From Enchytraeus crypticus (Eukaryota > Annelida > Clitellata > Enchytraeida > Enchytraeidae): a stretch of 64,000 nt of DNA. The DNA is taken from assembly GCA_905160935.1 (NCBI GenBank), contig CAJHZI010000710.1:46001-110000 (forward strand), given 5' to 3'. The position numbers were made by a program, and so were the translations under genes. This document shows, one piece after another, positions 22,194 through 27,458 of this stretch (position 1 is the first letter of the stretch; the number at the start of each line of letters is the position of its first letter). Below the pieces are notes generated by a model. It was not told where the DNA came from, did no database searches, and saw nothing but the letters and a program-made list of their open reading frames with translations.

Positions 22194-23018
22194 GGTTTAA
22201 CCTCCTTTCCTCATACAAGGATGATGTCAAAGACGCCCCCTTAACATTTCACTACATTCGATTCACCCCAATCGATCTGAAAAAGCATGTGCTGAAGAGA
22301 AAGAAAAAAGACTAAAAAGAAAAAAAGAATTCAAAAGTCATGTCACGTCTTGCGTTTTAGACTGCCTCTGTAGCGTACAGGTAACGTCATGAAATTTCTA
22401 ATGACAGACCCTGAGGTGAATTGAACCCTCGTGGGTTCTATTCCCAGCCGCGCTAATCTGAGAGTAAAATCTCGGACATACACTGGATTGGCTATACGGA
22501 AAATGGACAAAATTTCTTAACGGTTTAAACATGTGGTATTAAAAGTAACAGATATCAACAGAGTTGATCATTTCACAATAATGTGTGTGATGTGGAGTTT
22601 GTGACTTAGTAAAATGCAGTACTGGCAATATCGTGCTTACCTATAACCAGCTAAGTTATAAACCAAGTGTATGGTCTGGTTTCACATCACATGGACACAT
22701 TCAGATGGCCGGGATAAGTTTCAAATCTCTGATCTGTTTGACCACTTTCAGATATAAGTCAGCTTACAAAGCTGGTAAAGCTGCTGTTAACGTCAGTTTC
22801 CTCATTCGAAAGCGATGTCAGTGACGGGAGAGTCCAGGATTTGAACCTGCACATACTGATTGATTGATTGACTGATTAATCGTATTATCTATATTTCAGG
22901 CTTACTTTCACCAGGTGTATCTGTCCCACTACAAGTTCCTGGCACCGGACATTTCCAGGACCACGCCTCGGTAACCATGGGCAACATGACGTCACAATAT
23001 TGGCCCCGCCTACAGTAG
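3344..23018 (+). CDS. Pax6: Pax6 paired-box/homeobox transcription factor, 10 coding exons (gene span)
   Basis: Nuclear DNA-binding regulator of eye and anterior neural development. Joining 3344-3449, 4984-5330, 9541-9799, 17036-17068, 18524-18664, 19086-19168, 19606-19793, 21037-21119, 21799-21909 and 22900-23018 gives 1470 nt in one open frame, 489 aa, every junction GT-AG and phase-compatible. Residues about 36-165 are a paired domain ([33 protein letters not shown]). A proline/alanine-rich linker follows, then a Pax6-type homeodomain (QRNRTSF to [12 protein letters not shown], Ser at homeodomain position 50, as in Pax proteins). The C-terminus reads [14 protein letters not shown] and ends SQYWPRLQ, the conserved Pax6 transactivation end. 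No octapeptide is seen, as expected for Pax6. Homeodomain introns (LEK/EFE and RIQ/VWF) match the vertebrate Pax6 positions as I know them. The orthology is very secure. The first exon, the 33-nt exon and the acceptor at 18524 are model inferences. Five exon edges carry tandem duplications. Confidence 0.93.
3640..3760 (-). repeat. LINE-Y 3' end fragment
   Basis: Reverse complement of the LINE-Y tail: GGTTCCTCGCCATAAAGCAA, TGTCAGGGACG, then CACCACATGATGACGACTGA. Matches 12440-12570. Confidence 0.75.
3793..3912 (+). repeat. SINE-A, diverged copy
   Basis: GACAGTGGATCAGTAGGTGC, then AGGGTTCAAATCC and CCCGTCACTGACTTGC, with the GAGCAGGAAACAGACGTTA tail. The B box is intact in outline. Confidence 0.7.
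4259..4408 (-). repeat. SINE-A copy
   Basis: Reads on the minus strand from GCTGGAGCTAGTGGCGACGT through the B box GGTTCAAATC to the GACATTAAGCTTAG tail. CGATCGAG is duplicated inside. Confidence 0.85.
4409..4865. other. AT-rich intron sequence
   Basis: Pax6 intron 1. Nothing recognised; the minus-strand frame at 4445-4687 has no family resemblance. Confidence 0.5.
4882..4983 (+). repeat. 51-bp tandem copies of the Pax6 exon 2 splice acceptor (2 extra copies)
   Basis: Units start at 4882, 4933 and 4984 (the last is the real exon edge). Each begins right after an AG and repeats the first 20 exon bases, TCACAGTGGAGTGAATCAG, followed by TTATCACTTATC, a pyrimidine stretch and CGCACAG. The unit is 51 bp, 17 codons, without a stop, so all three acceptors give the same frame into the paired domain. 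Confidence 0.92.
4984..5330 (+). CDS. Pax6: Pax6 coding exon 2 (most of the paired domain)
   Basis: Encodes paired-domain residues from [18 protein letters not shown] to CTHDNIPS: the PAI subdomain, the linker and the start of the RED subdomain. Entered in phase 1 after CACAG, left in phase 0 at AGC before GTAAGT, the same junction (NIPS/VSS) as vertebrate Pax6. Both edges of this exon are tandemly repeated: acceptor copies at 4882 and 4933, donor copies from 5331 to about 5700. Confidence 0.97.
5331..5700 (+). repeat. 41-bp tandem copies of the Pax6 exon 2 splice donor
   Basis: Starting from the real junction (ACATCCCCAGC/GTAAGTACTG), about eight further full copies and one degenerate copy follow. 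Each repeats the exon end AACATCC(C/T)CAG and a GTAAGTACTG donor, then TGCTCTAAGTATTTGTGAT. The unit is 41 bp, not a multiple of 3, and the frame stops (TGA) 17 nt after the true exon end. Use of a downstream donor would therefore truncate the protein. Confidence 0.93.
5884..6245. repeat. 46-bp minisatellite with an internal dyad
   Basis: About eight copies of TTCTCACACGACCTGGTTAT followed by GGTCGTGATGGTTGACGGGT and TGTATG. CACGACC and GGTCGTG form a 7-bp inverted repeat with a TGGTTAT spacer in every unit. Confidence 0.93.
6800..6925 (+). repeat. SINE-C copy
   Basis: CTTCAGCGCATGTTTTTCAG, then GGTGAATCGATTTGTGGTAA and CTGACATCATCCTTTTATGA, GGAAACGGAC. Matches the reverse complement of 62450-62600. 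Confidence 0.75.
6926..7475. repeat. ATCACATACAC-type low-complexity repeat with (TA)n
   Basis: Irregular CATATCACATACACATCACA repeats with a pure (TA)n run at about 7205-7243. The Tyr/Ile/His-rich frames here are artefacts. Confidence 0.93.
7990..8090 (+). repeat. Family F end fragment
   Basis: AAGGGATTAACTTGTTGATC, then ATGTACCTTGGACCTGCCAC, TTGGCAG and (GA)n. Same end as 54380-54500. Confidence 0.7.
8290..8575. repeat. About 14-bp minisatellite TAGTGCGGGNTTTT
   Basis: Roughly 20 irregular copies of TTTTTAGTGCGGG/TTTTAGTGCGAGG. Confidence 0.92.
8925..9034 (-). repeat. SINE-A copy
   Basis: Minus strand: GGCTGTATCCAGTGGC, GACCGCGGATCAGTATGTGC, GGGGTTCAAATCC. Lacks the last part of the tail. 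Confidence 0.88.
9195..9395. repeat. 33-bp minisatellite in Pax6 intron 2
   Basis: Six copies of AGATGTGCTATAAGTGGACT followed by AAAGATAGGACTT, ending about 130 bp before exon 3. 11 codons per unit, so open but not a gene. Confidence 0.93.
9541..9799 (+). CDS. Pax6: Pax6 coding exon 3 (end of paired domain, linker)
   Basis: After TTTCTCAG the exon reads [14 protein letters not shown], closing the paired domain, then [14 protein letters not shown], related to the MYDKL...GQ segment of other Pax6 proteins. An alanine run ([13 protein letters not shown]) and a His/Pro-rich end follow. The chosen donor is GTTTGT at 9800 (phase 1), because only this phase keeps the 33-nt exon at 17036 open. The donor is weaker than the others. 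Confidence 0.9.
9800..10385. repeat. TTAATTAAGACTATTT repeats around a LINE-Y fragment
   Basis: Two arrays of AATTAAGACTATTTTTAATT-type units (9800-9890 and about 10140-10375) flank non-repetitive sequence. Confidence 0.85.
9893..10112 (+). repeat. LINE-Y 3' fragment
   Basis: Encodes [10 protein letters not shown], the RT-tail pattern LKTHLF also present at 12.35 kb. GGATTTTGGAATTTGCACCG follows, matching the LINE-Y 3' UTR. Confidence 0.65.
10425..10560. repeat. (TA)n then (GA)n microsatellite
   Basis: About 50 bp of TA followed by about 40 bp of GA and more irregular GA repeats. Confidence 0.97.
10600..10925. other. No gene recognised
   Basis: Mixed-composition sequence. The minus-strand frame at 10611-10859 contains a (GTT)n-derived Asn run and no known domain. 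Confidence 0.45.
10926..11025. repeat. 17-bp minisatellite GCTTGGCTCGTGATCAG
   Basis: About six copies, e.g. GGCTTGGCTCGTGATCA, in Pax6 intron 3. Confidence 0.9.
11518..11828. repeat. 20-bp minisatellite, about 15 copies
   Basis: TTTGACTAGAGTTCTGCTGG repeated nearly without change; variants GCTCT, AATTC and TTTCAC. Confidence 0.97.
12000..12095. repeat. 21-bp minisatellite
   Basis: Four to five copies of GTGTACACAGTGCAATAGA. Confidence 0.93.
12240..12575 (+). pseudogene. LINE-Y 3' end with RT C-terminal remnant
   Basis: Frame near 12294-12389 reads [29 protein letters not shown]. This is the classic end of an animal LINE ORF2 (WNSLP..IR....F...LKTHLF). It is followed by a 3' UTR ending GCGAGGAACCGGACGATAAA and (TTGAT)n. 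The RT core is missing. Confidence 0.75.
12878..13575. repeat. 35-bp minisatellite, about 20 copies
   Basis: Unit TAGCTAGTATAGCCCGTGTA, then ACTGGTATAACTAGT. Inner copies have ACCGG and outer copies ACTGG or GCTGG. One unit near 13300 has an extra GGTATAACTA. TAACTAGTTA is a perfect palindrome in each unit. Confidence 0.97.
13840..14049 (-). pseudogene. LINE-Z ORF2 C-terminal fragment
   Basis: Reads [20 protein letters not shown], then [10 protein letters not shown] and [21 protein letters not shown]...LDD is typical of the extreme C-terminus of several LINE ORF2 proteins. The nucleotide tail AGTGCACT..(GA)n recurs at 1.2, 30.9, 36.0 and 58.0 kb. Confidence 0.7.
14051..15165. other. Pax6 intron 3, nothing recognised
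   Basis: AT-rich non-repetitive sequence. No exon with matching phase or conserved peptide was found. Confidence 0.5.
15170..16605. repeat. 41-bp minisatellite, about 24 copies, plus a diverged flank
   Basis: From about 15590 the unit is ACTAGTACTACTTCTTTATA, then ATTGGTCAGTACTGTTACATT, with subtypes TTACACTTGATCAG and CTGTATACTTGATC. At 15260-15540, three copies of a longer unit (TTTTTTTATTCAAA..TTCAGCACCATCGAG) interrupt it. Confidence 0.95.
16605..17035. other. Pax6 intron 3, 3' part
   Basis: Non-repetitive AT-rich sequence leading to the micro-exon acceptor. Nothing else recognised. Confidence 0.5.
17036..17068 (+). CDS. Pax6: Pax6 micro-exon 4 (33 nt, linker)
   Basis: Between TTTGCAG and a strong donor GTATGT lie 33 nt. 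In phase 1, the only phase without a stop, they read [11 protein letters not shown], a basic/acidic linker piece. Entry and exit phases are both 1, so the exon can be included or skipped without changing frame. Support is phase, splice sites and open frame only; no homologous exon is recognised with certainty. Confidence 0.65.
17121..17250. repeat. (TA)n/(CATGTATA)n microsatellite
   Basis: Pure TA to about 17178, then ATACATGTAT repeats. It abuts the following SINE-A. Confidence 0.96.
17252..17376 (+). repeat. SINE-A, near full-length
   Basis: GGCTGAAGCCAGTGGCGAAG, GACCGCGGATCAGTATGTGC, B box GGCTCAAATCC, GTCACTGACATCGC and tail GAGGAAACTGACGGTAAC. Confidence 0.92.
17818..17954 (-). repeat. 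SINE-A, near full-length
   Basis: Minus strand GCTGGAGCCAGTGGCGAAGT to CTTAGCTTTACCAGCTTT; B box GTTCAAATCC preserved. Confidence 0.92.
18046..18523 (+). repeat. Tandem copies of the Pax6 exon 5 acceptor region (7 upstream units of about 57-72 bp)
   Basis: Each unit reads GTATATTTAACGTCCTGTTG, then TATGTTGCACTAGACACGTTG, then an (ACA)n stretch. The last unit runs into the exon: TTGCACTAG/ACACGTTGGGC. The units ending near 18145, 18347 and 18466 keep CACTAG; others read CACTAC, CACTAA or CACTTG. GTTGTAT and ATACAAC flank each spacer as short inverted repeats. Confidence 0.88.
18524..18664 (+). CDS. Pax6: Pax6 coding exon 5 (start of homeodomain)
   Basis: Encodes an acidic linker ([20 protein letters not shown]), MRMRLKRK, then the homeodomain N-arm and helix 1 ([18 protein letters not shown]). 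It ends AAAAG/GTATTT in phase 1 like the vertebrate exon. The acceptor TTGCACTAG at 18521-18523 is the only nearby AG giving phase 1. AGs 16-31 bp downstream all need phase 2. The edge sequence is repeated upstream (18046-18523) and the donor edge downstream. Confidence 0.87.
18665..18833 (+). repeat. Second copy of the Pax6 exon 5 donor edge
   Basis: The true edge AGATTGAGGATCTAGAAAAAG/GTATTTTAGTGTAA (18644-18678) is repeated at about 18757-18792 as AGATAGAGGATACTGAAAAAG/GTATTTTAGTGTAA, including the donor. About 20 exon bases and at least 14 intron bases are copied. A (CA)n stretch and spacer separate the copies. Confidence 0.85.
18834..19070. repeat. (GAT)n microsatellite in Pax6 intron 5
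   Basis: About 230 bp of GAT/GAC trinucleotides directly before the exon 6 acceptor region (acceptor at 19085). It produces a spurious poly-Met reading frame. Confidence 0.97.
19086..19168 (+). CDS. Pax6: Pax6 coding exon 6 (homeodomain helices 1-3)
   Basis: Reads (E)[27 protein letters not shown]. Entry is phase 1 after GATCAG, exit phase 0 at CAG/GTTTGT. Both junctions match the vertebrate Pax6 homeodomain introns. Confidence 0.97.
19169..19605. other. AT-rich Pax6 intron 6
   Basis: TTAATTATA-type and TTGATTGATTGA-type low-complexity sequence. No element recognised. Confidence 0.6.
19606..19793 (+). CDS. Pax6: Pax6 coding exon 7 (homeodomain end)
   Basis: Starts [19 protein letters not shown]: recognition helix with WFSNRR and the basic tail. 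A Gly/Ser-rich stretch then ends at EAYRYAE. The donor used is GA/GTATGT at 19794. This gives phase 2, which alone keeps exon 8 open, since reading on through TAT GTC meets TAG. Confidence 0.95.
19779..20098 (+). repeat. 64-bp tandem copies of the Pax6 exon 7 donor edge (5 units)
   Basis: Units start at 19779, 19843, 19907, 19971 and 20035. Unit 1 covers the last 15 exon bases (TTATAGATACGCCGA) and the donor GTATGTCTAG, then GTATCTCTACATCTCC and so on. Units 3, 4 and 5 keep GTATGT; unit 2 has ATATGC instead. Spacing is exactly 64 bp throughout. Confidence 0.93.
20200..20440 (+). repeat. Family F copy
   Basis: GTAAAAGGCGACTAAGCCAG, GAACTGAGGAAGGCAACTCG and GTAGGCTA, ending CCTTGGATCTGCCACTGACG. 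Same order of blocks as 54225-54500. Confidence 0.65.
20533..20590 (-). repeat. SINE-C 3' end
   Basis: AATAATAAAGGTTTAACGTC, CGTTTCCTCATCCAGGGATG, ATGTCAAGGACG. Read on the minus strand this is the tail ending in (TTA)n. Confidence 0.8.
20591..21036. other. AT-rich Pax6 intron 7
   Basis: TTAATTAATA-rich sequence. Nothing recognised. Confidence 0.5.
21037..21119 (+). CDS. Pax6: Pax6 coding exon 8
   Basis: After ATGTTTCAG, phase 2, reads [19 protein letters not shown] and SVNPASYS, a Pro/Ser-rich part of the transactivation region. Exits in phase 1 at TCCT/GTAAGT. MPSYS and SYS match typical Pax6 C-terminal spacing. Confidence 0.9.
21225..21375 (-). repeat. (CT)n plus family F end
   Basis: (CT)n then CTAGTGTAGTGCCATGTGGC, AGGTCCAAGGTACATATTCA and CCATAGATCAACAGGTTA, the reversed family F end. 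Confidence 0.7.
21574..21705 (-). repeat. SINE-A copy
   Basis: Minus strand: CGAGCCAGTGGCGATGTCGG, GACCGCGGATCAGTATGTGC, GGGGTTCATATCC, then the GAAACAGACGTAAATATTAG tail. Confidence 0.9.
21799..21909 (+). CDS. Pax6: Pax6 coding exon 9
   Basis: After GCACGCAG, phase 1, reads [20 protein letters not shown], then [22 protein letters not shown] is a recurrent Pax6 C-terminal motif. Exits in phase 1 at AACG/GTCAGT. A (TAA/TAG)n microsatellite starts about 12 bp into the intron. Confidence 0.92.
21918..22192. repeat. (TAA/TAG)n microsatellite
   Basis: About 270 bp of TAA with TAG, TAC and GAT variants. Open frames of Asn, Ile or Leu are artefacts. Confidence 0.98.
22193..22330 (-). repeat. SINE-C copy
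   Basis: AAAGGTTTAACCTCCTTTCC, GGATGATGTCAAAGACG, CGATCTGAAAAAGCATGTGC, TGAAGAGAAAGAAAAAAG. Its (TTA)n tail is the preceding microsatellite. Confidence 0.8.
22365..22592 (+). repeat. SINE-B copy
   Basis: TGTAGCGTACAGGTAACGTC (A-box-like), CTGAGGTGAATTGAACCC, GTGGGTTCTATTCCC (damaged B box), GGTTTAAACATGTGGTATTA. Confidence 0.85.
22768..22858 (-). repeat. SINE-A, 5'-truncated
   Basis: AAAGCTGGTAAAGCTGCTGT, CAGTTTCCTCATTCGAAAGC, AGGATTTGAACC. Cut at CACATACTGAT, then (TGAT)n. Confidence 0.88.
22900..23018 (+). CDS. Pax6: Pax6 coding exon 10 (C-terminus, stop TAG)
   Basis: After TATATTTCAG, phase 1, reads [19 protein letters not shown] and ends [16 protein letters not shown]. This is the highly conserved Pax6 C-terminal signature. 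The stop is at 23016-23018. Confidence 0.97.
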
Positions 23019-23099
23019 TCACAGCCAATGACTGCGTTGCTTAACTGAACTTTATCTTTTATTTGTTGCCATTTGAACAGGATCCATTAAAACGTATGC

Positions 23100-23105
23100 A
23101 ATAAA
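23100..23105 (+). promoter_or_regulatory. Likely Pax6 polyadenylation signal AATAAA
   Basis: AATAAA 81 bp after the stop codon, followed by an AT-rich stretch. It is the first canonical hexamer in the 3' UTR. Confidence 0.6.
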
Positions 23106-23196
23106 TTAACAATTAGTGTAATCTAATTTATCTTAAAATTATCCATATGCATTCTAAAAATTATTTGTATACATTCTAATAATAATAATAATAATA

Positions 23197-26100
23197 ACAA
23201 ATTCGCTAGAGGCGCTCGAGGTGGTTAGTTTGTTTACGCACACCTGTGTTTTTCTTTAGCACTTTTTATCGTTTTTCTTCACTTCTGCTAATTTTTTCAC
23301 TTTGTCTTTTGTCATACTGCTTTTATATATATCCCTGTACGCCCAGGCCCTTTTATTTCTATTCTTTTGTGCGCATTCGGCTTATTTTACCTTTTATTTA
23401 ATCTGCATTATGCTTTAGTTTTCACCTGCATTGGACTATTGGACTGCAGCTATTTGCAGTAGTGTTCCAGTTGTAATTCTTTTATCTCTCGCTTGCTATG
23501 CCGTGTTTGCCACATGCCTGCCAGACAGACTTGGCCACTGTCTCAGACTGCCAACAAGAAAACTGGCATCTGTTCGGTGTGCCTAGCTCAACGTCAGCTT
23601 CATTCGGGAGACGGAAAGGTCCATCTTCATGGCCCATTGGATAATCGGTGCCCGGGTTCCAACCAACCTCCCTTGCAGATCTCCGCACAGGCGGCAGCTT
23701 CGCAACCAGGTCTTGCAGTTTCTGATATAAGGAATAGCATCAGGAATCGGAGCTGCGACTCTGGTTCGGCTAGTCAGAGTTCTCCTCCCACTGCTGCTCC
23801 CAATTCTGCTAACTTATCTCGCAATTCATTTTCCTCTCAGCCGCTCATTCTTGAACATCCCTGCTTATCGCGACCAACAATAAAACACATTCCCAAATCA
23901 GCCAGACCTGCTTGTTCAGCAGCCTTGATTGATGCCTTCCGTAAGATCGAAAGCGATCCCTCAGTTTTATCATACTGGTCAGATTTGTTGCTTTTCGCAT
24001 CTTCGGTTTTGCAAGTCCCTGCTCGCACAGGTAAAAGGCATAATCTAAGCTCTTTAATTAAGAAAAGGTTGGAGGGCCTAGGTACTAGTGCTCCCACTGA
24101 GCCGGTCGTAGAAAGAATTAAAAGAGCTCATCATTCTCATGACTCCCGTGCCTCAGCAGTCAGGTCCAAAATGGAAGATGGAAATGTTTCGGCAGCTGTG
24201 CGCATCCTCTGTTCAGACGAAAGCCCAGCGCAATGCACCATAAACACTTTCAATATCCTGAAGGCCAAGCACCCACCCGCAGCTAGTAGCAGTATAATGG
24301 CACCCCTTCCGGACTCAATGGCGACTCCGCCCATTCAAGTCTCAGAGCAGGATGTTGTCAAAGCTGTACGTAGCTTTCCAGCAGGCTCAGCAGGTGGTCC
24401 TGATGGCCTTCGCCCTCAGCATCTTCTGGAGCTTGTGACTTGTAGAGAGTCGGCTGGGACATTTTTGACCGCTTTGACTTCTTTCGTGAATCTCCTTCTT
24501 AGAGGTGCTTGCCCCCCTGAGGTCCAACCGGTGCTGTTTGGTGGTAAACTCTTCGCACTCAATAAGAAATCTGGCGGCATTCGCCCCATTGCAGTGGGTT
24601 ACACTTGGCGTCGTTTAGCCGCTAAATGCGCAAATCGCTATGCAGTATCTGCTCTCAGCGAATACTTGAGCCCAATTCAACTTGGAGCTGGTATTCCAGG
24701 TGGCTGTGAGGCAGCTGTTCACGCTACTCGCCGTTTCGCTGAGTCAATGCCAGCTGATCACTTCGTGGTAAAGCTAGACTTCTGTAATGCTTTTAATTGC
24801 TTGAGTAGATCACGAATGCTCAGCGAAATACATCACAGGATACCAGAGCTGTATAGTTTCTGCCATCTAGCTTACTCAAGCCCTTCGTGGTTGAAGTTCG
24901 GAGACTGGTGCATTGAGTCACAGGAAGGAGTCCAACAAGGGGATCCCTTAGGGCCCATGCTGTTTTGCCTGACTATTCACCCTCTCCTTACTTCTCTCTC
25001 TAGCGATCTCACGGTGGGATACCTAGATGACATTACTCTAGGTGGTTGCGAGTCGTCGATTGCAAATGATGTACAGACTATCATCGACAGAGGCCAAGAA
25101 TTTGGGCTTCAGTTGAATCGTACCAAGTGCGAAGTCATTTCATCAGTTTGCAAATCTCCGGGCAACTCAGTTTTGTCATCATTTGTGCCAATGTGCCTAT
25201 CCCATAGTTCTCTACTCGGCGCGCCACTCTCTGGAGAAGAAGCTACTACCACCGCTTTATCCAGTCGCCTTGAAGACCTCAAACGTACAGCATCACGCTT
25301 GAAGTCGCTAGCCGCTCATGATGCTTTAACAATCCTTCGCTTTTCTTTAAGTGCACCTAAACTTATGCACGTTCTGCGCTCTAGTCCGAGCTTCTCTAAT
25401 CCGCGGCTTTTAGACTACGACGAGGCTCTTAGGCAATGCTTGTGCGCCGTTATCAACGCAGATTTGTCTGTTTTGCAGTGGCAGCAAGCCAGTCTACCGG
25501 TGAGCATGGGTGGTCTTGGAATTCGTCTTGTTTCCCATATCGCGCCTTCAGCCTTTTTGGCATCAGCGATGGGAACGAGGCAGTTGCAAGACGCCATCCT
25601 TCATAAGTGCTCCCTTTCTGCCGATAGTTCCATTGACGTTGCGTTGTCAGTTTGGTCCAAAAGCCTCACCTCCAGTGCTCCACCTTCTACCTCAGTCAGT
25701 AGCCAGAAATCATGGGACCGTCCTATAGTGGATCGGATTTATAACAGTCTGTTAGAATCCCAGTCCAATGCAGTAGACAGAGCACGACTCCTAGCTGTAT
25801 CAACTAAAAGAAGCAGCGACTGGCTTCACGCTCTCCCTGTTGCTTCTTGTGGGCTATTTTTAGACAATGAGGCGATTCGAGTAGCTGTTAGTTTCCGTTT
25901 AGGGGCGAAAACTTGCGAGCCTCACATGTGCCCCTGCGGTCATGAAGTCGACGCTTTAGGTCTCCACGGCCTCTCCTGCAAACGAAGCTCAGGTAGAATG
26001 TCTCGCCATCACAATTTAAATGACATAATATGGCGAGCACTTTCGAGAGCAGGCATCCCTTCCTCTAAGGAGCCAAGTGGGTTGTCCAGATCAGACGGCA

Positions 26101-26605
26101 AGCGTCCGGACGGCATGACTTTAGTGCCCTGGTGCAACGGTAAATGTGCCGTTTGGGACGTCACGGTCATTGACACTATGGCAAACTCCTACCTGAATAC
26201 GACTTCAGTCACAGCCGGTGGTGCTGCTGTTCATGCCGCCTCTAGGAAGTTGGATAAATACCGTGATCTGTCCTTAGGATATGAAGTTGTTCCGGTGGCT
26301 ATTGAAACCATGGGCCCGATGAATCCCGAAGGAGTTGACTTTATTAATGGCATAGGCAGACTTATTGCAGAGCAAACCGGCGATAAGCGAGAGACATCTT
26401 TTCTTTGGCAAAGGCTTTCCATGACTTTGCAAAGATTTAATGCAGTCTGCTTCAACAATTCTTTTAAGCCGATTGATGACCTCGAGTAGCCGGGCGGCGA
26501 TTCAGCACGTATTGCTTGAATCGTTTTTATCAAACCCCAGGTTCTTTACACCGGGGTAAAAAAATAAAATAAAAAATAAAAATAATAATAATAATAATAA
26601 TAATA
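23197..26605 (+). mobile_element. LINE-X: non-LTR retrotransposon in a TAA microsatellite
   Basis: The body runs from CAAATTCGCTAGAGGCGCTC, after (TAA)n at 23177-23196, to the 3' end CCCCAGGTTCTTTACACCGG, GG, A-rich stretch and (TAA)n at about 26580-26610. The single ORF (23493-26489) has an RT with a C-terminal restriction-like endonuclease and no apurinic endonuclease, the layout of R2/R4/NeSL-type elements. Known R4-clade Dong elements insert in TAA repeats, which is the context seen here. The 3' end can fold CCCC.GG / CC.GGGG. Two 5'-truncated copies of the same end are at 35.3 kb (-) and 61.8 kb (+). No target-site duplication can be defined inside TAA repeats. Confidence 0.85.
23493..26489 (+). 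CDS. LINE-X polyprotein: reverse transcriptase plus restriction-like endonuclease
   Basis: Copies element RNA into DNA at the target site. About 998 aa in an intact frame. The N-terminus has CRVC, CSVC and a His/Cys pattern (zinc-finger-like). RT motifs: FPAGSAGGPDGLRPQHLLEL; KLDFCNAFNCL with Asp near 429; EGVQQGDPLGPMLFCLTIHP near 478-497; active site YLDD near 510-513 instead of the common YADD/FADD. After the thumb comes a Cys/His knuckle (CEPHMCPCGHEVDALGLHGL, SC). A PD-(D/E)xK-like block follows: KEPSGLSRSDGKRPDG with Asp near 868 and 873, then CAVWDVTV with Asp near 889. The frame is open from 23463. The first in-frame ATG (23514) lies after the first Cys pair, so the start may be non-AUG or upstream of a processing site. 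It appears intact, hence a young insertion. The family is well represented in invertebrate genomes; the exact clade needs phylogeny. Confidence 0.88.
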   Translation: MLCRVCHMPARQTWPLSQTANKKTGICSVCLAQRQLHSGDGKVHLHGPLDNRCPGSNQPPLQISAQAAASQPGLAVSDIRNSIRNRSCDSGSASQSSPPTAAPNSANLSRNSFSSQPLILEHPCLSRPTIKHIPKSARPACSAALIDAFRKIESDPSVLSYWSDLLLFASSVLQVPARTGKRHNLSSLIKKRLEGLGTSAPTEPVVERIKRAHHSHDSRASAVRSKMEDGNVSAAVRILCSDESPAQCTINTFNILKAKHPPAASSSIMAPLPDSMATPPIQVSEQDVVKAVRSFPAGSAGGPDGLRPQHLLELVTCRESAGTFLTALTSFVNLLLRGACPPEVQPVLFGGKLFALNKKSGGIRPIAVGYTWRRLAAKCANRYAVSALSEYLSPIQLGAGIPGGCEAAVHATRRFAESMPADHFVVKLDFCNAFNCLSRSRMLSEIHHRIPELYSFCHLAYSSPSWLKFGDWCIESQEGVQQGDPLGPMLFCLTIHPLLTSLSSDLTVGYLDDITLGGCESSIANDVQTIIDRGQEFGLQLNRTKCEVISSVCKSPGNSVLSSFVPMCLSHSSLLGAPLSGEEATTTALSSRLEDLKRTASRLKSLAAHDALTILRFSLSAPKLMHVLRSSPSFSNPRLLDYDEALRQCLCAVINADLSVLQWQQASLPVSMGGLGIRLVSHIAPSAFLASAMGTRQLQDAILHKCSLSADSSIDVALSVWSKSLTSSAPPSTSVSSQKSWDRPIVDRIYNSLLESQSNAVDRARLLAVSTKRSSDWLHALPVASCGLFLDNEAIRVAVSFRLGAKTCEPHMCPCGHEVDALGLHGLSCKRSSGRMSRHHNLNDIIWRALSRAGIPSSKEPSGLSRSDGKRPDGMTLVPWCNGKCAVWDVTVIDTMANSYLNTTSVTAGGAAVHAASRKLDKYRDLSLGYEVVPVAIETMGPMNPEGVDFINGIGRLIAEQTGDKRETSFLWQRLSMTLQRFNAVCFNNSFKPIDDLE

Positions 26606-26627
26606 ATGGTAATAAGAATAATAATAA

Positions 26628-26890
26628 TAATAACCTCCGACAATTTCTAAAGAGGTGTCATGACCGGTTTCCGGTTTTCGAGACCGCTTTACAGGTTCCT
26701 GGCAGGTTATTATTAATCCGTGCCATCGTTAATCATATCTTTGCTATTGATAGCGCCAATCGGCAGCAAGCTCCGATACAAGATTAACCTTCCTTGGGAC
26801 TAAGGGGATATCCATCATTTGCTGACTGACCTGGGCTTTGAACCCAGGCCACTAGTACTCGAGGCGAACACTCTACTTAATGCCACTTAT
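26628..26890 (-). repeat. SINE-D, tRNA-derived
   Basis: Minus strand: GCCTCGAGTACTAGTGGCCT, GGGTTCAAAGCCCAGGTCAG (B box), ATGGATATCCCCTTAGTCCC, CGGTCTCGAAAACCGG, GAGGTTATTATTATTATT tail. Its TTA tail meets the LINE-X TAA tail. Confidence 0.75.
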
Positions 26891-27157
26891 AGACTATGAA
26901 GCAGTTGTTTGTGTTTAAACAGAATCATTGATCGACTGTGTGCTCTTCTATGATAATGACAGTACATTTTGTCATGCCGAATATACTCAATCTGATTTGA
27001 TACATGAAGTAAGTTCGTAATATTAATTCTTAAAACCAAAGGGAGAAGTTTAATTTTGAAAAATGTTCACTCAAGAATCTAGAAACATTAGACTTAGGCC
27101 TATTTATTTAATTTCATTAATCTGCTAGAATGTATTGAGCGTAAGTAAATTATCCCG

Positions 27158-27458
27158 CCCTTAATTAGTCATTAATTGACCTTAATTAGTCATTAATTGA
27201 CCTTAATTAGTCATTAATTGACCTTAATTAGTCATTAATTGACCTTAATTAGTCATTAATTGACCTTAATTAGTCATTAATTGACCTTAATTAGTCATTA
27301 ATTGACATTAATTGACCTTAATTAGTCATTAATTGACCTTAATTAGTCATTAATTGACCTTAATTAGTCATTAATTGACCTTAATTAGTCATTAATTGAC
27401 CTTAATTAGTCATTAATTGACCTTAATTAGTCATTAATTGACCTTAATTAGTCATTTC
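27158..27458. repeat. 21-bp minisatellite, about 14 copies
   Basis: CCTTAATTAGTCATTAATTGA repeated nearly perfectly; one shortened unit near 27305. Confidence 0.97.

Noticed and set aside
21771..22244. 157-aa Asn-rich frame
   Set aside because: Its first third is genuine Pax6 exon 9, but the Asn run is the intronic TAA microsatellite; exon 10 with SQYWPRLQ shows the real splice.
23837..24334. Minus-strand frames within LINE-X
   Set aside because: Shadows of the 998-codon RT frame.
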